The notes below the pieces were generated by a model, which saw only the letters and a list, made by a program, of their open reading frames with translations, did no database searches and had not been told where the DNA came from. The translations under genes were made by a program, and so were the position numbers. From Burkholderiales bacterium (GTDB lineage Bacteria > Pseudomonadota > Gammaproteobacteria > Burkholderiales > Burkholderiaceae_F), in NCBI GenBank assembly GCA_900290295.1, contig OMSW01000314.1:1-32550 (forward strand): DNA of 32,550 bases. The letters run 5' to 3'. Numbering within the stretch: position 1 is the first letter of the stretch; each line of letters opens with the position of its first letter. Positions 16,646-24,925 of the stretch are shown piece after piece.

Positions 16646-17218
16646 TTAGCCACTACCCCGGGCCGGCCCCGCTGCCCGGGGTTTGCCTGGCGCCTTTGCG
16701 GCCGGCGCTGGGGCTTCGGGCGGCTCGGAGGGCTGCGGCTCGGTCTTGGCGGCGGCTTGCTGTTCGGCGGCGCTTGCCGCCATCTGCGCGAACTGCTGCT
16801 GCAGCGCCGCCCACCAAAGCGCTGGCTGAAAGGCCGGCGCTTCCGGAGCGGCACCAGCAGGGGCGCCCCCGGTACCGCCCGGCGCCTGTGCCGATCCGGC
16901 TCCGGCCCCGATCGCCTGCCACGCAGCCAGCGTATTGCGTTGCATTTCAAGACCCTGGATGGTCGTGTGCAGCAGACCTTGGTTCAGCGTGAGCCAGTGT
17001 TCCACGCTGCGCAGGTCGGCGATCCTCTTGTCCAGTTCCTTGATGTCCAACGTTGGCATCATCATGGAGGGGATGGCGCCCCCCGACGCGATCCGGGCCG
17101 CACCCGAGGCCTCCGTGGCGCCGCCCCAAAACTGGTTGAACCAGCGCACGGCATCTTGGAAGTTTCCCGCCAGCGTGTCGGGCAATGGTATTCCGGATGG
17201 TTCGTTTGCCTCTGCCAT
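16646..17218 (-). CDS. phaM: polyhydroxyalkanoate granule regulatory protein PhaM
   Basis: A 190-residue PhaM-like protein. In Ralstonia PhaM binds PHB synthase, PHB granules and DNA, activates the synthase and places granules on the nucleoid. The conserved core is MMPTLDIKELDKRIADLRS followed by VEHWLTLNQGLLHTTIQGLE (about residues 53-91), preceded by FQDAVRWFNQFWGG. The C-terminal third is Ala/Pro/Gln-rich (about 105-190). It contains few basic residues, unlike the Lys-rich tail that binds DNA in the Ralstonia protein. The start ATG at 17218 has GAGG five bases upstream. It is divergent from the DUF3108 gene by 91 bases and convergent with the regulator gene. No phaC or phasin gene lies in the window. 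Confidence 0.8.
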   Translation of the reverse strand: MAEANEPSGIPLPDTLAGNFQDAVRWFNQFWGGATEASGAARIASGGAIPSMMMPTLDIKELDKRIADLRSVEHWLTLNQGLLHTTIQGLEMQRNTLAAWQAIGAGAGSAQAPGGTGGAPAGAAPEAPAFQPALWWAALQQQFAQMAASAAEQQAAAKTEPQPSEPPEAPAPAAKAPGKPRAAGPARGSG

Positions 17219-17309
17219 TTCTGCCTCGTATCCGACATGTGCCAGACTATCTTATCCCAAGGACCCATACCACGAGACTCGAGGTCGACTTGACTACTAC
17301 GAACAGAAT

Positions 17310-18113
17310 ATGCCGCGCACTTTCTTGCTGATCCTTGCCCTGACGGCGGTAGCCTTGCTGCCATTGCCCCCGGCGCTTAGCCGCGCGCTAGCACAAACCG
17401 GGCCGGACGCGGCGGGCACGAGCGCCGCTGGCGCTCCTTCCGCGCCGGGCGAAGCGCGCGGCACATTGCCGCCAACGGCCACTCTCGTGTACCTGACGAC
17501 CGCGGTCTTTCGGCTGGCAGGCCTGCCGATCACGATGCACGCGCACACGACTACCACTTGGCGGCTCGATGGTGACCGCTATGAAACGCACCTTCACATG
17601 GAAACCGCCGACTTCGATCAGACCTCGCACGGCACGCTGGGTGTCGATGGCTCCCTGATCCCGGATCGCTACACGGAAAAGCGTCCGTTTCACAACGCCG
17701 AGTCCGTCGACATCGATTGGCCGCACGGGCGCATTCAATTCGGCAGCACGCCGCCGGTGCACGCGCCCGAGCCGGGCGCCCAGGACCGGCTCAGCCTGCA
17801 ATTCGAGATCGCGCGCCAGTGCGAGCAGAACCCAGAGCGATTCGTCCCCGGTAGCATCCATTCGGTCAACCTCATTGGAACGCACGACGTCGACCCCTGG
17901 AAATTCAGCGTTGCGAAAGAAGAACCGGTCGACACCGGCAGCGGACCGATGCGGGCGGTGCGTTTCTCGGCACGCCGCATGGTCGGAACGGTCGAAGAGA
18001 CGATGGATATCTGGGTCGGCGCGGACCTGCGCTGGATGCCGATCCGGATTCGCATGGTCGACCGGAATCAGTCGATCATCGACTCCGTGTTGGAAAAAGC
18101 GGACATGCCGTGA
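17310..18113 (+). CDS. exported DUF3108-family protein
   Basis: A 267-residue protein with a signal peptide (MPRTFLLILALTAVALLPLP, probable cleavage after RALA) and then an Ala/Gly-rich spacer. The domain of about 60-265 matches the DUF3108 pattern: a beta-rich lipoprotein-like fold with SLIPDRYTEKRP, FHNAESVDIDWPHGRIQFGS, AQDRLSLQFEIA and a final DIWVGADLRWMPIRIRMVD. The family is periplasmic and its function is not established. The ATG at 17310 is chosen because it starts the signal peptide; the track frame runs 125 codons further upstream through the antisense of phaM and is rejected. It precedes the ABC exporter genes by 160 bases on the same strand, so a shared envelope function is possible but not shown. 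Confidence 0.75.
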   Translation: MPRTFLLILALTAVALLPLPPALSRALAQTGPDAAGTSAAGAPSAPGEARGTLPPTATLVYLTTAVFRLAGLPITMHAHTTTTWRLDGDRYETHLHMETADFDQTSHGTLGVDGSLIPDRYTEKRPFHNAESVDIDWPHGRIQFGSTPPVHAPEPGAQDRLSLQFEIARQCEQNPERFVPGSIHSVNLIGTHDVDPWKFSVAKEEPVDTGSGPMRAVRFSARRMVGTVEETMDIWVGADLRWMPIRIRMVDRNQSIIDSVLEKADMP

Positions 18114-18135
18114 TGCGTATCGGCTCTGGCGCCAT

Positions 18136-18156
18136 GGCGGGCGTTTGACGCTCGCC
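18136..18156 (+). terminator. weak hairpin after the DUF3108 gene
   Basis: GGCGGGCG-TTTGA-CGCTCGCC forms an eight-pair stem (one G-U) 23 bases after the stop at 18113. There is no following T-run, so it may only pause or attenuate transcription into the ABC genes. Confidence 0.25.
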
Positions 18157-18260
18157 GGACGCTTACGTCGCAAGATCCCTGCGGCGAGGCATGACCGCAT
18201 CGTGTGGGCCACCGGCATGCGCATCGCTATCATCGGCTGCTCCATCCCGAAAAGGAATCC

Positions 18261-18308
18261 ATGGTGACTTTCGATGCGCCGGATCGCGATCCGCTCGATC
18301 CTCTTTGA
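18261..18308 (+). other. possible 15-codon upstream ORF overlapping the devC start
   Basis: ATG at 18261 is preceded by AAAGGAA at close spacing and reads MVTFDAPDRDPLDPL then TGA, in a different frame from the permease, whose ATG is at 18274. The better ribosome-binding site therefore serves the short frame. It may be a leader peptide coupling translation, or chance; nothing else supports it. Confidence 0.25.
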
Positions 18309-19398
18309 CCGCGGAAAGCTGATCGCCTCGCTGCTCGGCGTGGCGCTTGCCTCGACTTTGGGATTCGTACAGATCGGCCTCTACGAAGGCTTCGTGCGCA
18401 GTTCGTCCACGGTCATCGATAACGTCGGCGGCGACATCTGGGCGACGCCGCGCGGGGTGAACGTCATCGACTATTCCCAGATCGTCTCCGCGGGCCCGCG
18501 CAGCCTGCTGCTCTCGCATCCTTGTGTGGCCGACGTGCGCGGCCTGCTCTACGGCTTCTCGTTCATCCAGCGGCCAGGTGGCACGCGCTCGACCGCGATC
18601 GTGGTCGCCGTGGAACCGCGCCCCGGACAGCAGATTCCGTGGGGCGAGGTCGTCGGCGACGTGGCCGATTTGAATCAACCGCTGCGTGTCAGCGTCGATC
18701 GCACCGATCTGGTCAAGCTCGAATTGCCCTCCGACCCCATCGGCAGAAACTTCGAGGTCAACAGCCTACGGGTAACGGTGGGCGCAGTAACCGAAGGCAT
18801 CCGCTCGTTCACCCTGAATCCATACCTGTTCACGTCGATGACCAATGGCCGACGGCTGCTGGGACTGTCCGAAAACGAGGTGATGTACTACGTGGTTGAT
18901 CTCGTAGACCGGCGCTGCGGACCGGACCTGGTGCAGTGGATGAAACGCCAGCCCGACATCGAGCTTTGGGACACGGCGACCTGGAGCAGGGCGACGGAAG
19001 ACTATTGGGTGGGGAGTTCCGGGGCCGGTGCGGCGCTCGCGTTTTCCGCCATTCTGGGGCTCTTCGTGGGTGGCGTCATCGTCGGCCAGACGCTGTATTC
19101 CATGGCCAAGGAGCACCTGTTGGAGCTGGCGACGCTCAAGGCGGTCGGTGCCCGGCCGATGGAGCTGGCCGGGTTCGTACTATGGCAGGTCGCGTTCCTG
19201 GCCGCTGTCGGGGTCGTGTCCGGCTTCGTCCTGGCGCTCATCCTGCGGCACGTGCTCGCCCGATTGGGACTGTCGGTGGTCGTGTCCCCTGGCACGGTGG
19301 GCCTGAGCATTGTGGCGACGCTCGTCATGTGCTTATTGGCGAGCATTGCCAGCCTTTCGGCGGTTTTCAAGGTCGAGGCCGCAAAGGTGCTGCGTTGA
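18274..19398 (+). CDS. ABC exporter permease, DevC/MacB-type (FtsX domain)
   Basis: A 374-residue inner-membrane permease of the DevC type. One transmembrane helix near the N-terminus (about 15-38, LIASLLGVALASTLGFVQIG) is followed by a large periplasmic domain (about 40-245) and three C-terminal helices (about 250-275, 295-325, 337-363) forming the FtsX domain. The cytoplasmic loop EHLLELATLKAVGARPMEL is the usual ATPase contact. DevC-type permeases work with an ATPase and an HlyD-like adaptor to export glycolipids or other envelope substrates through an outer-membrane channel. The start ATG at 18274 matches family N-termini, although its own ribosome-binding site (GGTGA) is weak. The stop overlaps the TTG start of the ATPase gene. 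Confidence 0.85.
   Translation: MRRIAIRSILFDRGKLIASLLGVALASTLGFVQIGLYEGFVRSSSTVIDNVGGDIWATPRGVNVIDYSQIVSAGPRSLLLSHPCVADVRGLLYGFSFIQRPGGTRSTAIVVAVEPRPGQQIPWGEVVGDVADLNQPLRVSVDRTDLVKLELPSDPIGRNFEVNSLRVTVGAVTEGIRSFTLNPYLFTSMTNGRRLLGLSENEVMYYVVDLVDRRCGPDLVQWMKRQPDIELWDTATWSRATEDYWVGSSGAGAALAFSAILGLFVGGVIVGQTLYSMAKEHLLELATLKAVGARPMELAGFVLWQVAFLAAVGVVSGFVLALILRHVLARLGLSVVVSPGTVGLSIVATLVMCLLASIASLSAVFKVEAAKVLR
19383..19387 (+). promoter_or_regulatory. ribosome-binding site for the TTG-started ATPase
   Basis: AAAGG lies seven bases before the TTG at 19395 and supports this unusual start, which overlaps the permease stop as TTGA. Confidence 0.45.
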
Positions 19399-20150
19399 TC
19401 GTCCAGGACCCGCAAGCCGATACCCGCGCGGGCCTGGTACTGGCCCGGGCGCGCGGCGTGAGCAAAACGTTTCGCTCCGGCGCGATCGAAGCCACCGTGC
19501 TGCGCGACGTTACGATCGAAGTTCGGACCGGAGAGCTCGCCCTTTTGATGGGTCCGTCGGGCTCGGGCAAGACGACGCTGCTGTGCGTGCTCTCGGGACT
19601 GTTGCGGCCGACTGCGGGGGAGGTCGAACTGTGCGGCGTGCCGATCTCGCGCTTGCCCGACAGCGCGGCCAGTGAAGTGCGGCGGCGCAGCGTCGGATTC
19701 GTCTTCCAGACCTACAACCTGTTCCCGGCGCTGAGTGCACTCGACAATGTCGCCGAGGTGCTCGCCCTCAAGGGCATGCCGCGCGCACAATCGCGTTCCG
19801 TTGCCCGTGGCTCGCTTGCCCACGTGGGTCTGAGCAACCGGCTCCAACACCGGCCCGGCGAACTCTCTGGCGGCGAACGCCAACGCGTGGCGATCGCGCG
19901 CGCACTGGCCGGTAATCCGAGCTTGATTCTCGGGGACGAACCGACCGCGGCGCTCGATCGGCACACCGGATTGGAGGTCGTCGAGTTGCTCAAGCGCCAG
20001 GTCAATGATGGGCGCGGCGTGCTGCTGGTCACCCACGATCTGCGGCTGCTGCAGTTCGCCGATCGCGTGATCGAGATCGACGATGGCCAGATCGTCCGCG
20101 ATGAAGTGGTGCGCGACGTGACAACGCCCGCCGGGATCGGTGCCCTATGA
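19395..20150 (+). CDS. ABC exporter ATP-binding protein, DevA/LolD-type
   Basis: A 251-residue ATPase of the MacB/LolD/DevA class. All nucleotide-binding motifs are intact: Walker A GPSGSGKTT, Q-loop FVFQTYNLFPAL, signature LSGGERQRVAIARALAG, Walker B LILGDEPTAALD and the H-loop LLVTHD. It energises the permease encoded just upstream. The start is inferred as TTG at 19395, overlapping the permease TGA (TTGA), because the in-frame ORF upstream is antisense or shadow sequence and the family domain begins within about 15 residues (LARARGVSKTFRSG). The stop TGA overlaps the ATG of the adaptor gene (ATGA), so permease, ATPase and adaptor are translated as a coupled set. Confidence 0.9.
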   Translation: MIVQDPQADTRAGLVLARARGVSKTFRSGAIEATVLRDVTIEVRTGELALLMGPSGSGKTTLLCVLSGLLRPTAGEVELCGVPISRLPDSAASEVRRRSVGFVFQTYNLFPALSALDNVAEVLALKGMPRAQSRSVARGSLAHVGLSNRLQHRPGELSGGERQRVAIARALAGNPSLILGDEPTAALDRHTGLEVVELLKRQVNDGRGVLLVTHDLRLLQFADRVIEIDDGQIVRDEVVRDVTTPAGIGAL

Positions 20151-21106
20151 ACCGCCGACGGCTTGCCGTGATCGGCGCGCTGAGCGCAGCCACGCTGATC
20201 CTGCTATTCCTTGCCATCGCCTGGCGTCAGCCCGGACCTGTCGTGCACCCGGGCGATCGCGTGGCCGCCGACCAGCTGCTGGCCGAAATCGAGAGCGACA
20301 TCCCGTCGGCAACGGTTCGCCAGCGCCGTGCCGAGCTGCGCGGCGCTGGTGAACACTTGCATCTGACCCGCGAAGGAGTGCGCCTGGAAGAGCAGGCGGC
20401 GCTTGCCGCGGAGGCGGAGGCTGCGCGGCACGAGGCCGAGTTGGCGCGCGACAACTCGCAACGCCAGCACCAGTTGCTGGCGCAGGGCTTCGTCGCGGAT
20501 CAGGCGGCGATCGAAGCCGATGACCGGCTGGCAGCCGCAGAAGCGCGCGCGCGGGAGGCCGCGATGCGCGCGCAGGCCGCGGCAACCGGCGGGCGTGCAG
20601 CCGAGGTGCAGGCGGCCAAGGAAGAAGTGACCTCGGCCGGCGCGGCGCTCAGCCAGGGGGAGGTTCTGCTGTCGCGAACCCGCATCCTTGCGCCGATTGC
20701 CGGTGTCGTCATGGCGCGTAACGTCAATCCCGGCGACATCATCGGCACGAATATCACGTCGCCAACCCTGTTTCGCATCGTCGACCCGGCGCGTATCGAA
20801 GTGCGAATCGAGGTCGAAGAGCTTTTGGCGCCTCGGATCGAACTCGGTCTGCCGGTGCAATTCGTCCTGCCAGGGACCGGGACCGTGGTTGGGCGCGGCA
20901 AGATCACCCGCATTGCGCCGCAGGTCGAGAAGCGCACGATCGGCGCCGACGACGCACGCATCCGCGCCGACAGCATGGTTCGCCCCGCCTGGAGCGAGTT
21001 CACGCGCGAACCGGGCGCCGAGACCTTGCCCGTCAACTATCGGCTCGAGGCCTGGGTTCAGGTGCGCGATCGCGGCGCCCTGGGATCGGCTCCGATGGAT
21101 CGATAA
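20147..21106 (+). CDS. HlyD-family periplasmic adaptor, DevB-like
   Basis: A 319-residue membrane-fusion protein linking the ABC transporter to an outer-membrane channel. It has an N-terminal anchor (about residues 7-25), an N-terminal lipoyl half-motif (HPGDRVAADQLLAEIES), a long alpha-helical coiled coil (about 50-170, rich in Ala/Glu/Arg), the second lipoyl half (RTRILAPIAGVVMARNVNPG) and a beta-barrel segment (IEVRIEVEELLAPRIELGLP). The anchor runs almost directly into the first lipoyl half: the barrel and lipoyl strands normally found before it (about 30-40 residues) are missing. The C-terminal PVNYRLEAWVQV resembles DevB ends. No TolC-like gene is in the window. Convergent with the ferredoxin oxidoreductase gene, with only 17 bases between the stops. 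Confidence 0.8.
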   Translation: MNRRRLAVIGALSAATLILLFLAIAWRQPGPVVHPGDRVAADQLLAEIESDIPSATVRQRRAELRGAGEHLHLTREGVRLEEQAALAAEAEAARHEAELARDNSQRQHQLLAQGFVADQAAIEADDRLAAAEARAREAAMRAQAAATGGRAAEVQAAKEEVTSAGAALSQGEVLLSRTRILAPIAGVVMARNVNPGDIIGTNITSPTLFRIVDPARIEVRIEVEELLAPRIELGLPVQFVLPGTGTVVGRGKITRIAPQVEKRTIGADDARIRADSMVRPAWSEFTREPGAETLPVNYRLEAWVQVRDRGALGSAPMDR

Positions 21107-21123
21107 AGCGTCCGATCCGCCTG

Positions 21124-24100
21124 TTAGACCTCGGCGGCCACTTGCCCGCCCGACCACTGCGTGCGCAACTGCAGCAGATGCGGCCGCACGCGGGTAGCGC
21201 TTTCTAGCTTCACGTGCCCGAAGCCGCGGATCTCCTCCGGGAAGCTCGCCATGCGAACGGCGAGTCCGAGATTCTCCCGGCCAAGACGAGGCAGGATCTC
21301 CTCGACCATCTGTTCGTAGTCCTGCACCAGCGCGCGTTCCAGTCGACGCTCCTGGGTGTGGGTAAAGGGATCGAAGAGGCTGCCGCGCAGAAACCGCAAT
21401 CGCGCCAGAACCATGAACACGCCCCCGAGCCAGGGGCCGAAGCGGATCTTGCGCGCGTGTCCGGTCACGGGATCGCGCGGCGCCAGCAGCGGCGGTGCAA
21501 GGCTGTAGAAGAGACGGTACTTGCCCGTATAGGCCGCGGCGATGCGGGCGCGAAACTTCGGGTCGCGGTGCAGCCGCGCAACCTCGTACTCGTCCTTTAC
21601 CGCAAGCAGCTTGAAGTAGTTGCGCGCGACCGCTACGGCCAGGTCCGTTCCCTGTCCGACGCGCTCCTTCTCGGCCGCGGCCACGCGTTCGACCATGCGC
21701 AAATAGCGCTGGGCCAGGCGCCCGCTCTGGTAGCCAACTAGGAAATCCGCCCGCAGCGCAACGATCTGTTCGAGCGTCGTCGCCTGGGGGCCCGCCTTGG
21801 CTGCGCCATCCTGCGCCGCGGCGGCCGCCCGCAACACCGCTGGCAAGTCATGTGCCGCCGCCCGGCCCCATTCGAAGGCGCGCTTGTTTGCGTCGATCGC
21901 GACGCCGTTGAGTTCGATGGCCCGCAGCAAGCTTTCATAGCGCAGCGGTATCCAGCCTCTTTGCCACGCGGCGCCGAGCATCAGCGGGTTGGAATAAATT
22001 GCGTCGCCGAGCAGGTCCGTCGCCAGTGCTTGTGCGTCGAGCACGGCGCAGTCGGCGTCATCGGCAAGCGCCTCGCGCACTTGCCGGGCTAGGCTGGCGG
22101 CAGGGAAGCGCCAGTCGCGATTGCGCACGAACTCGGCCGTCGGCGATTGGGAACTGTTCAGAAGTGCGCGCGTTCGGCCTTGCTGGAATTTGCCGAGCAC
22201 CTCGGCACCGGTACTGACGATCAAATCGCAACCCAGCAGCAGGTCGGCCTCCCCCATCGCGATTCGGGTGGCGAACAGCTGCTCCGGCGCAGCGGCGATC
22301 TGTATGTGCGAATGAACCGCCCCTCCCTTTTGCGCCAGCCCCGCCACGTCCAAAACGGAAATCCCGCGCCCCTCGATGTGCGCCGCCATGCCCAGGAGCT
22401 GGCCGATGGTCACCACGCCGGTGCCGCCGACACCGGCGACGATGATCCCGTAGGTCCTGCCTGCGCTCGGCTCGACCGGGACCGGCCACGGCACTTCGGG
22501 AGCCCGGACCTGGCTCATTGACGGCGGGCGCGGCTGCCCGCCCTCGATCGTCACGAAGCTTGGGCAAAAGCCGTTTACGCAAGAAAAGTCCTTATTGCAG
22601 CTCGACTGGTTGATGCGACGCTTGCGTCCAAACTCGGTCTCGACCGGTTCCACCGACAGGCAGTTGGATACCGTGCTGCAGTCGCCGCAGCCTTCGCAGA
22701 TCAGTTCGTTGATCATCACGTGCCGCCGCGGGTCCTCGATCGTGCCGCGCTTGCGCCGGCGGCGCAATTCGGCCGCGCAGGTCTGATCAAATATCAGCGC
22801 CGACACCCCGTTGTATTCGCGCAATTCGATTTGCACGGCATCGAAGCGCTCGCGGGGCTCCACCCGCACCCCGGGAGCGAAGTCGTCGCCCGGCCGATAT
22901 CGCTTGGTGTCCTGCGTGACCACGACGATGCGCTGCACCCCTTCGGCTGCCAGTTGCCGCGTGATCTGCGGCACCGTGAGCGTCCCGTCCAGTGGTTGCC
23001 CGCCGGTCATTGCCACCGCATCGTTGAACAGGATCTTGTAGGTGATGGCAACCTGCGCGGCAACGGCCGCCCGCACGGCAAGGATTCCCGAATGAAAATA
23101 AGTGCCGTCGCCCAGGTTGGCGAAGATGTGCCGCTCGCTCGTAAAGGGCGACTGTCCGATCCACGGCACGCCTTCGCCGCCCATCTGGCTGAAGGTCGAG
23201 GTGTTGCGATCCATCCAGGTGACCATGTAATGGCACCCGATGCCGGCGACGGCGCGCGATCCTTCCGGCACCTTGGTCGAGGTGTTGTGCGGACAGCCCG
23301 AACAGTAATACGGGACGCGCTCGGCAATCGCCCGCGGGACCGCCAGTGCCCGCTCCTTGGCCTCGATGACGGCGATGCGGGCATCGAGGCGCGCGCGAAT
23401 GTCCTGGGGCAGTTCGAGCTTGCCGATGCGTGCTGCGATCGCCTTGGCGACTATGGCCGGTGAAAACTCGTAATGCGCGGGAAGAATCCAGTTTCCTTGT
23501 GGTACCGCCCACTCTCCCCCGTCCTTCTCGTCGAATTTGCCGATGACGCGCGGGATCTTCTTGCCGCTGCCCAGCCACTGGAAAAGTTCCTCCTTCAACT
23601 GGTACTCGATTACCTGCCGTTTTTCCTCGATCACCAGGATTTCCGTCAAGCCCTCGGCAAACTCGCCAATCGTGCGCGCCTCCAGCGGCCAGACCATGCC
23701 GCACTTGAACAGGCGGACGCCGATCTGGCGGCAGGCGCCTTCGTCCAGCCCGAGGTCGACGAGCGCCTGGCGCGTGTCGAGGTAGGCCTTGCCGCTTGCG
23801 ACAATGCCAAAGCGCGCGTGCGGCGAATCGATGACTGTCGCATTGAGCCGATTGGTCCGGCAGTACGCCAGGGCGGCATAGAGCTTGTAATCCAGCAGTC
23901 GCGCCTCCATCTCCAGCGGGCTATCGGGCCAGCGGATATTGAGGCCGCCGGCGGGCATGCGGAAATCCTCGGGCAGCCGTATGTCGACGCGGTCCGGGTC
24001 GACGTCCACCGAGGATGTCGCCTCGACCACTTCGGTGACACACTTAAAGCCGACCCATACCCCGGCGTAGCGGCTCATCGCATAGGCATGCAGGCCCAGA

Positions 24101-24672
24101 TCAAGGTATTCCTGCACCGAGGCCGGGAACAGCACCGGGATCATGCAGGCCTTGAGCAGATGATCCGACTGATGCGGCAAGGTCGAGCTCTTTGCGCCGT
24201 GATCATCGCCGCAGGCCACGATCACGCCGCCACGCGGGCTTGTTCCCGCGGCGTTGGCATGCTTGAAGACATCGCCGCAGCGATCAGCCCCCGGGCCCTT
24301 GCCGTACCACATGCCGAAGACTCCGTCGTAGCGCGCGCCGGCGAACATGTTCACTTGCTGCGTACCCCAGACCGAGGTTGCGGCAAGGTCCTCGTTGACC
24401 CCGGGCCGAAAGTGAATGTGGCTGCGTTCGAGGTGGAGCTTGGCCTTCCATGCCGTTTGATCAACCGCTCCGAGCGGCGATCCGCGGTAACCGGTGAGAA
24501 AACCCGCCGTATTGAGGCCGGCAAGGGCATCGCGCCGGCGCTGCAGCATCAGCAGTCGCACGAGCGCTTGCGTGCCGTTGAGGTAAACGCGGCCGCGATC
24601 GGCCGTCCACTTGTCTTCGAGGGAGACGCTCGCCAGGGCGTGGCGTATCGCGTCGGGAAGAGGAGCGTTCAT
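21124..24672 (-). CDS. fused indolepyruvate ferredoxin oxidoreductase
   Basis: A single 1182-residue chain that combines the alpha (IorA-like) and gamma (IorB-like) parts. It oxidatively decarboxylates aryl- or branched-chain 2-oxo acids to acyl-CoA with ferredoxin. From the N-terminus: a pyrimidine-binding region (YRGSPLGAVDQTAWKAK), a TPP-binding segment near residues 520-555 (FANLGDGTYFHSG, then NDAVAMTGGQPL), iron-sulfur cysteines near 650-690 (CEGCGDCSTVSNC), a 2-oxoacid-oxidoreductase gamma domain near 740-900 (VAGVGGTGVVTIGQ, LAQKGGAVHSHIQ) and a C-terminal DUF6537-type region. The start is ATG at 24672 (MNAPLPDAIRH); the track adds 64 unrelated codons. It fits amino-acid catabolism beside the leucine genes. 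No ferredoxin gene is present in the window. Confidence 0.92.
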   Translation of the reverse strand: MNAPLPDAIRHALASVSLEDKWTADRGRVYLNGTQALVRLLMLQRRRDALAGLNTAGFLTGYRGSPLGAVDQTAWKAKLHLERSHIHFRPGVNEDLAATSVWGTQQVNMFAGARYDGVFGMWYGKGPGADRCGDVFKHANAAGTSPRGGVIVACGDDHGAKSSTLPHQSDHLLKACMIPVLFPASVQEYLDLGLHAYAMSRYAGVWVGFKCVTEVVEATSSVDVDPDRVDIRLPEDFRMPAGGLNIRWPDSPLEMEARLLDYKLYAALAYCRTNRLNATVIDSPHARFGIVASGKAYLDTRQALVDLGLDEGACRQIGVRLFKCGMVWPLEARTIGEFAEGLTEILVIEEKRQVIEYQLKEELFQWLGSGKKIPRVIGKFDEKDGGEWAVPQGNWILPAHYEFSPAIVAKAIAARIGKLELPQDIRARLDARIAVIEAKERALAVPRAIAERVPYYCSGCPHNTSTKVPEGSRAVAGIGCHYMVTWMDRNTSTFSQMGGEGVPWIGQSPFTSERHIFANLGDGTYFHSGILAVRAAVAAQVAITYKILFNDAVAMTGGQPLDGTLTVPQITRQLAAEGVQRIVVVTQDTKRYRPGDDFAPGVRVEPRERFDAVQIELREYNGVSALIFDQTCAAELRRRRKRGTIEDPRRHVMINELICEGCGDCSTVSNCLSVEPVETEFGRKRRINQSSCNKDFSCVNGFCPSFVTIEGGQPRPPSMSQVRAPEVPWPVPVEPSAGRTYGIIVAGVGGTGVVTIGQLLGMAAHIEGRGISVLDVAGLAQKGGAVHSHIQIAAAPEQLFATRIAMGEADLLLGCDLIVSTGAEVLGKFQQGRTRALLNSSQSPTAEFVRNRDWRFPAASLARQVREALADDADCAVLDAQALATDLLGDAIYSNPLMLGAAWQRGWIPLRYESLLRAIELNGVAIDANKRAFEWGRAAAHDLPAVLRAAAAAQDGAAKAGPQATTLEQIVALRADFLVGYQSGRLAQRYLRMVERVAAAEKERVGQGTDLAVAVARNYFKLLAVKDEYEVARLHRDPKFRARIAAAYTGKYRLFYSLAPPLLAPRDPVTGHARKIRFGPWLGGVFMVLARLRFLRGSLFDPFTHTQERRLERALVQDYEQMVEEILPRLGRENLGLAVRMASFPEEIRGFGHVKLESATRVRPHLLQLRTQWSGGQVAAEV

Positions 24673-24686
24673 GCAAGTAGCCTGCA

Positions 24687-24705
24687 CCAAAAATCGTGCT
24701 TTTGG
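24687..24705. promoter_or_regulatory. inverted repeat just upstream of the ferredoxin oxidoreductase gene
   Basis: CCAAAA-N7-TTTTGG, a perfect six-base inverted repeat, lies 15-33 bases before the ATG at 24672. AT-rich arms stand out in this GC-rich stretch. It could be an operator or a hairpin in the mRNA leader near the ribosome-binding site. The rest of the 253-base gap up to gspF holds only a CGCGCTT-GCG-AAGCGCG hairpin (24830-24846) without a T-run. Confidence 0.3.
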
Positions 24706-24925
24706 AAGCGCGCCCGGCGGCTGTTTGGCCCCGGTGCGTGTTGCCGTTTCCCATGGCAGCTGCCTTTTGGGCCGCTGCCCGCCGGAGCACGCAGGATACT
24801 CCGCCGGCTGCGCCGCGATGGGCAGCCGCCGCGCTTGCGAAGCGCGCCCGCGGCAAGGGGCCAAGCACGGCGTAACGCGCGATCACGGAGCACGAGCTCG
24901 CGGCCGAGTTCTTCCGGCTTGCCGC

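Noticed and set aside
16935-17309. 125-codon N-terminal extension of the DUF3108 gene
   Set aside because: It is antisense to phaM; the ATG at 17310 begins a clear signal peptide.
24830-24846. CGCGCTT-GCG-AAGCGCG hairpin as a terminator after gspF
   Set aside because: The stem is good, but no T-run follows on either strand, so a rho-independent terminator cannot be claimed.
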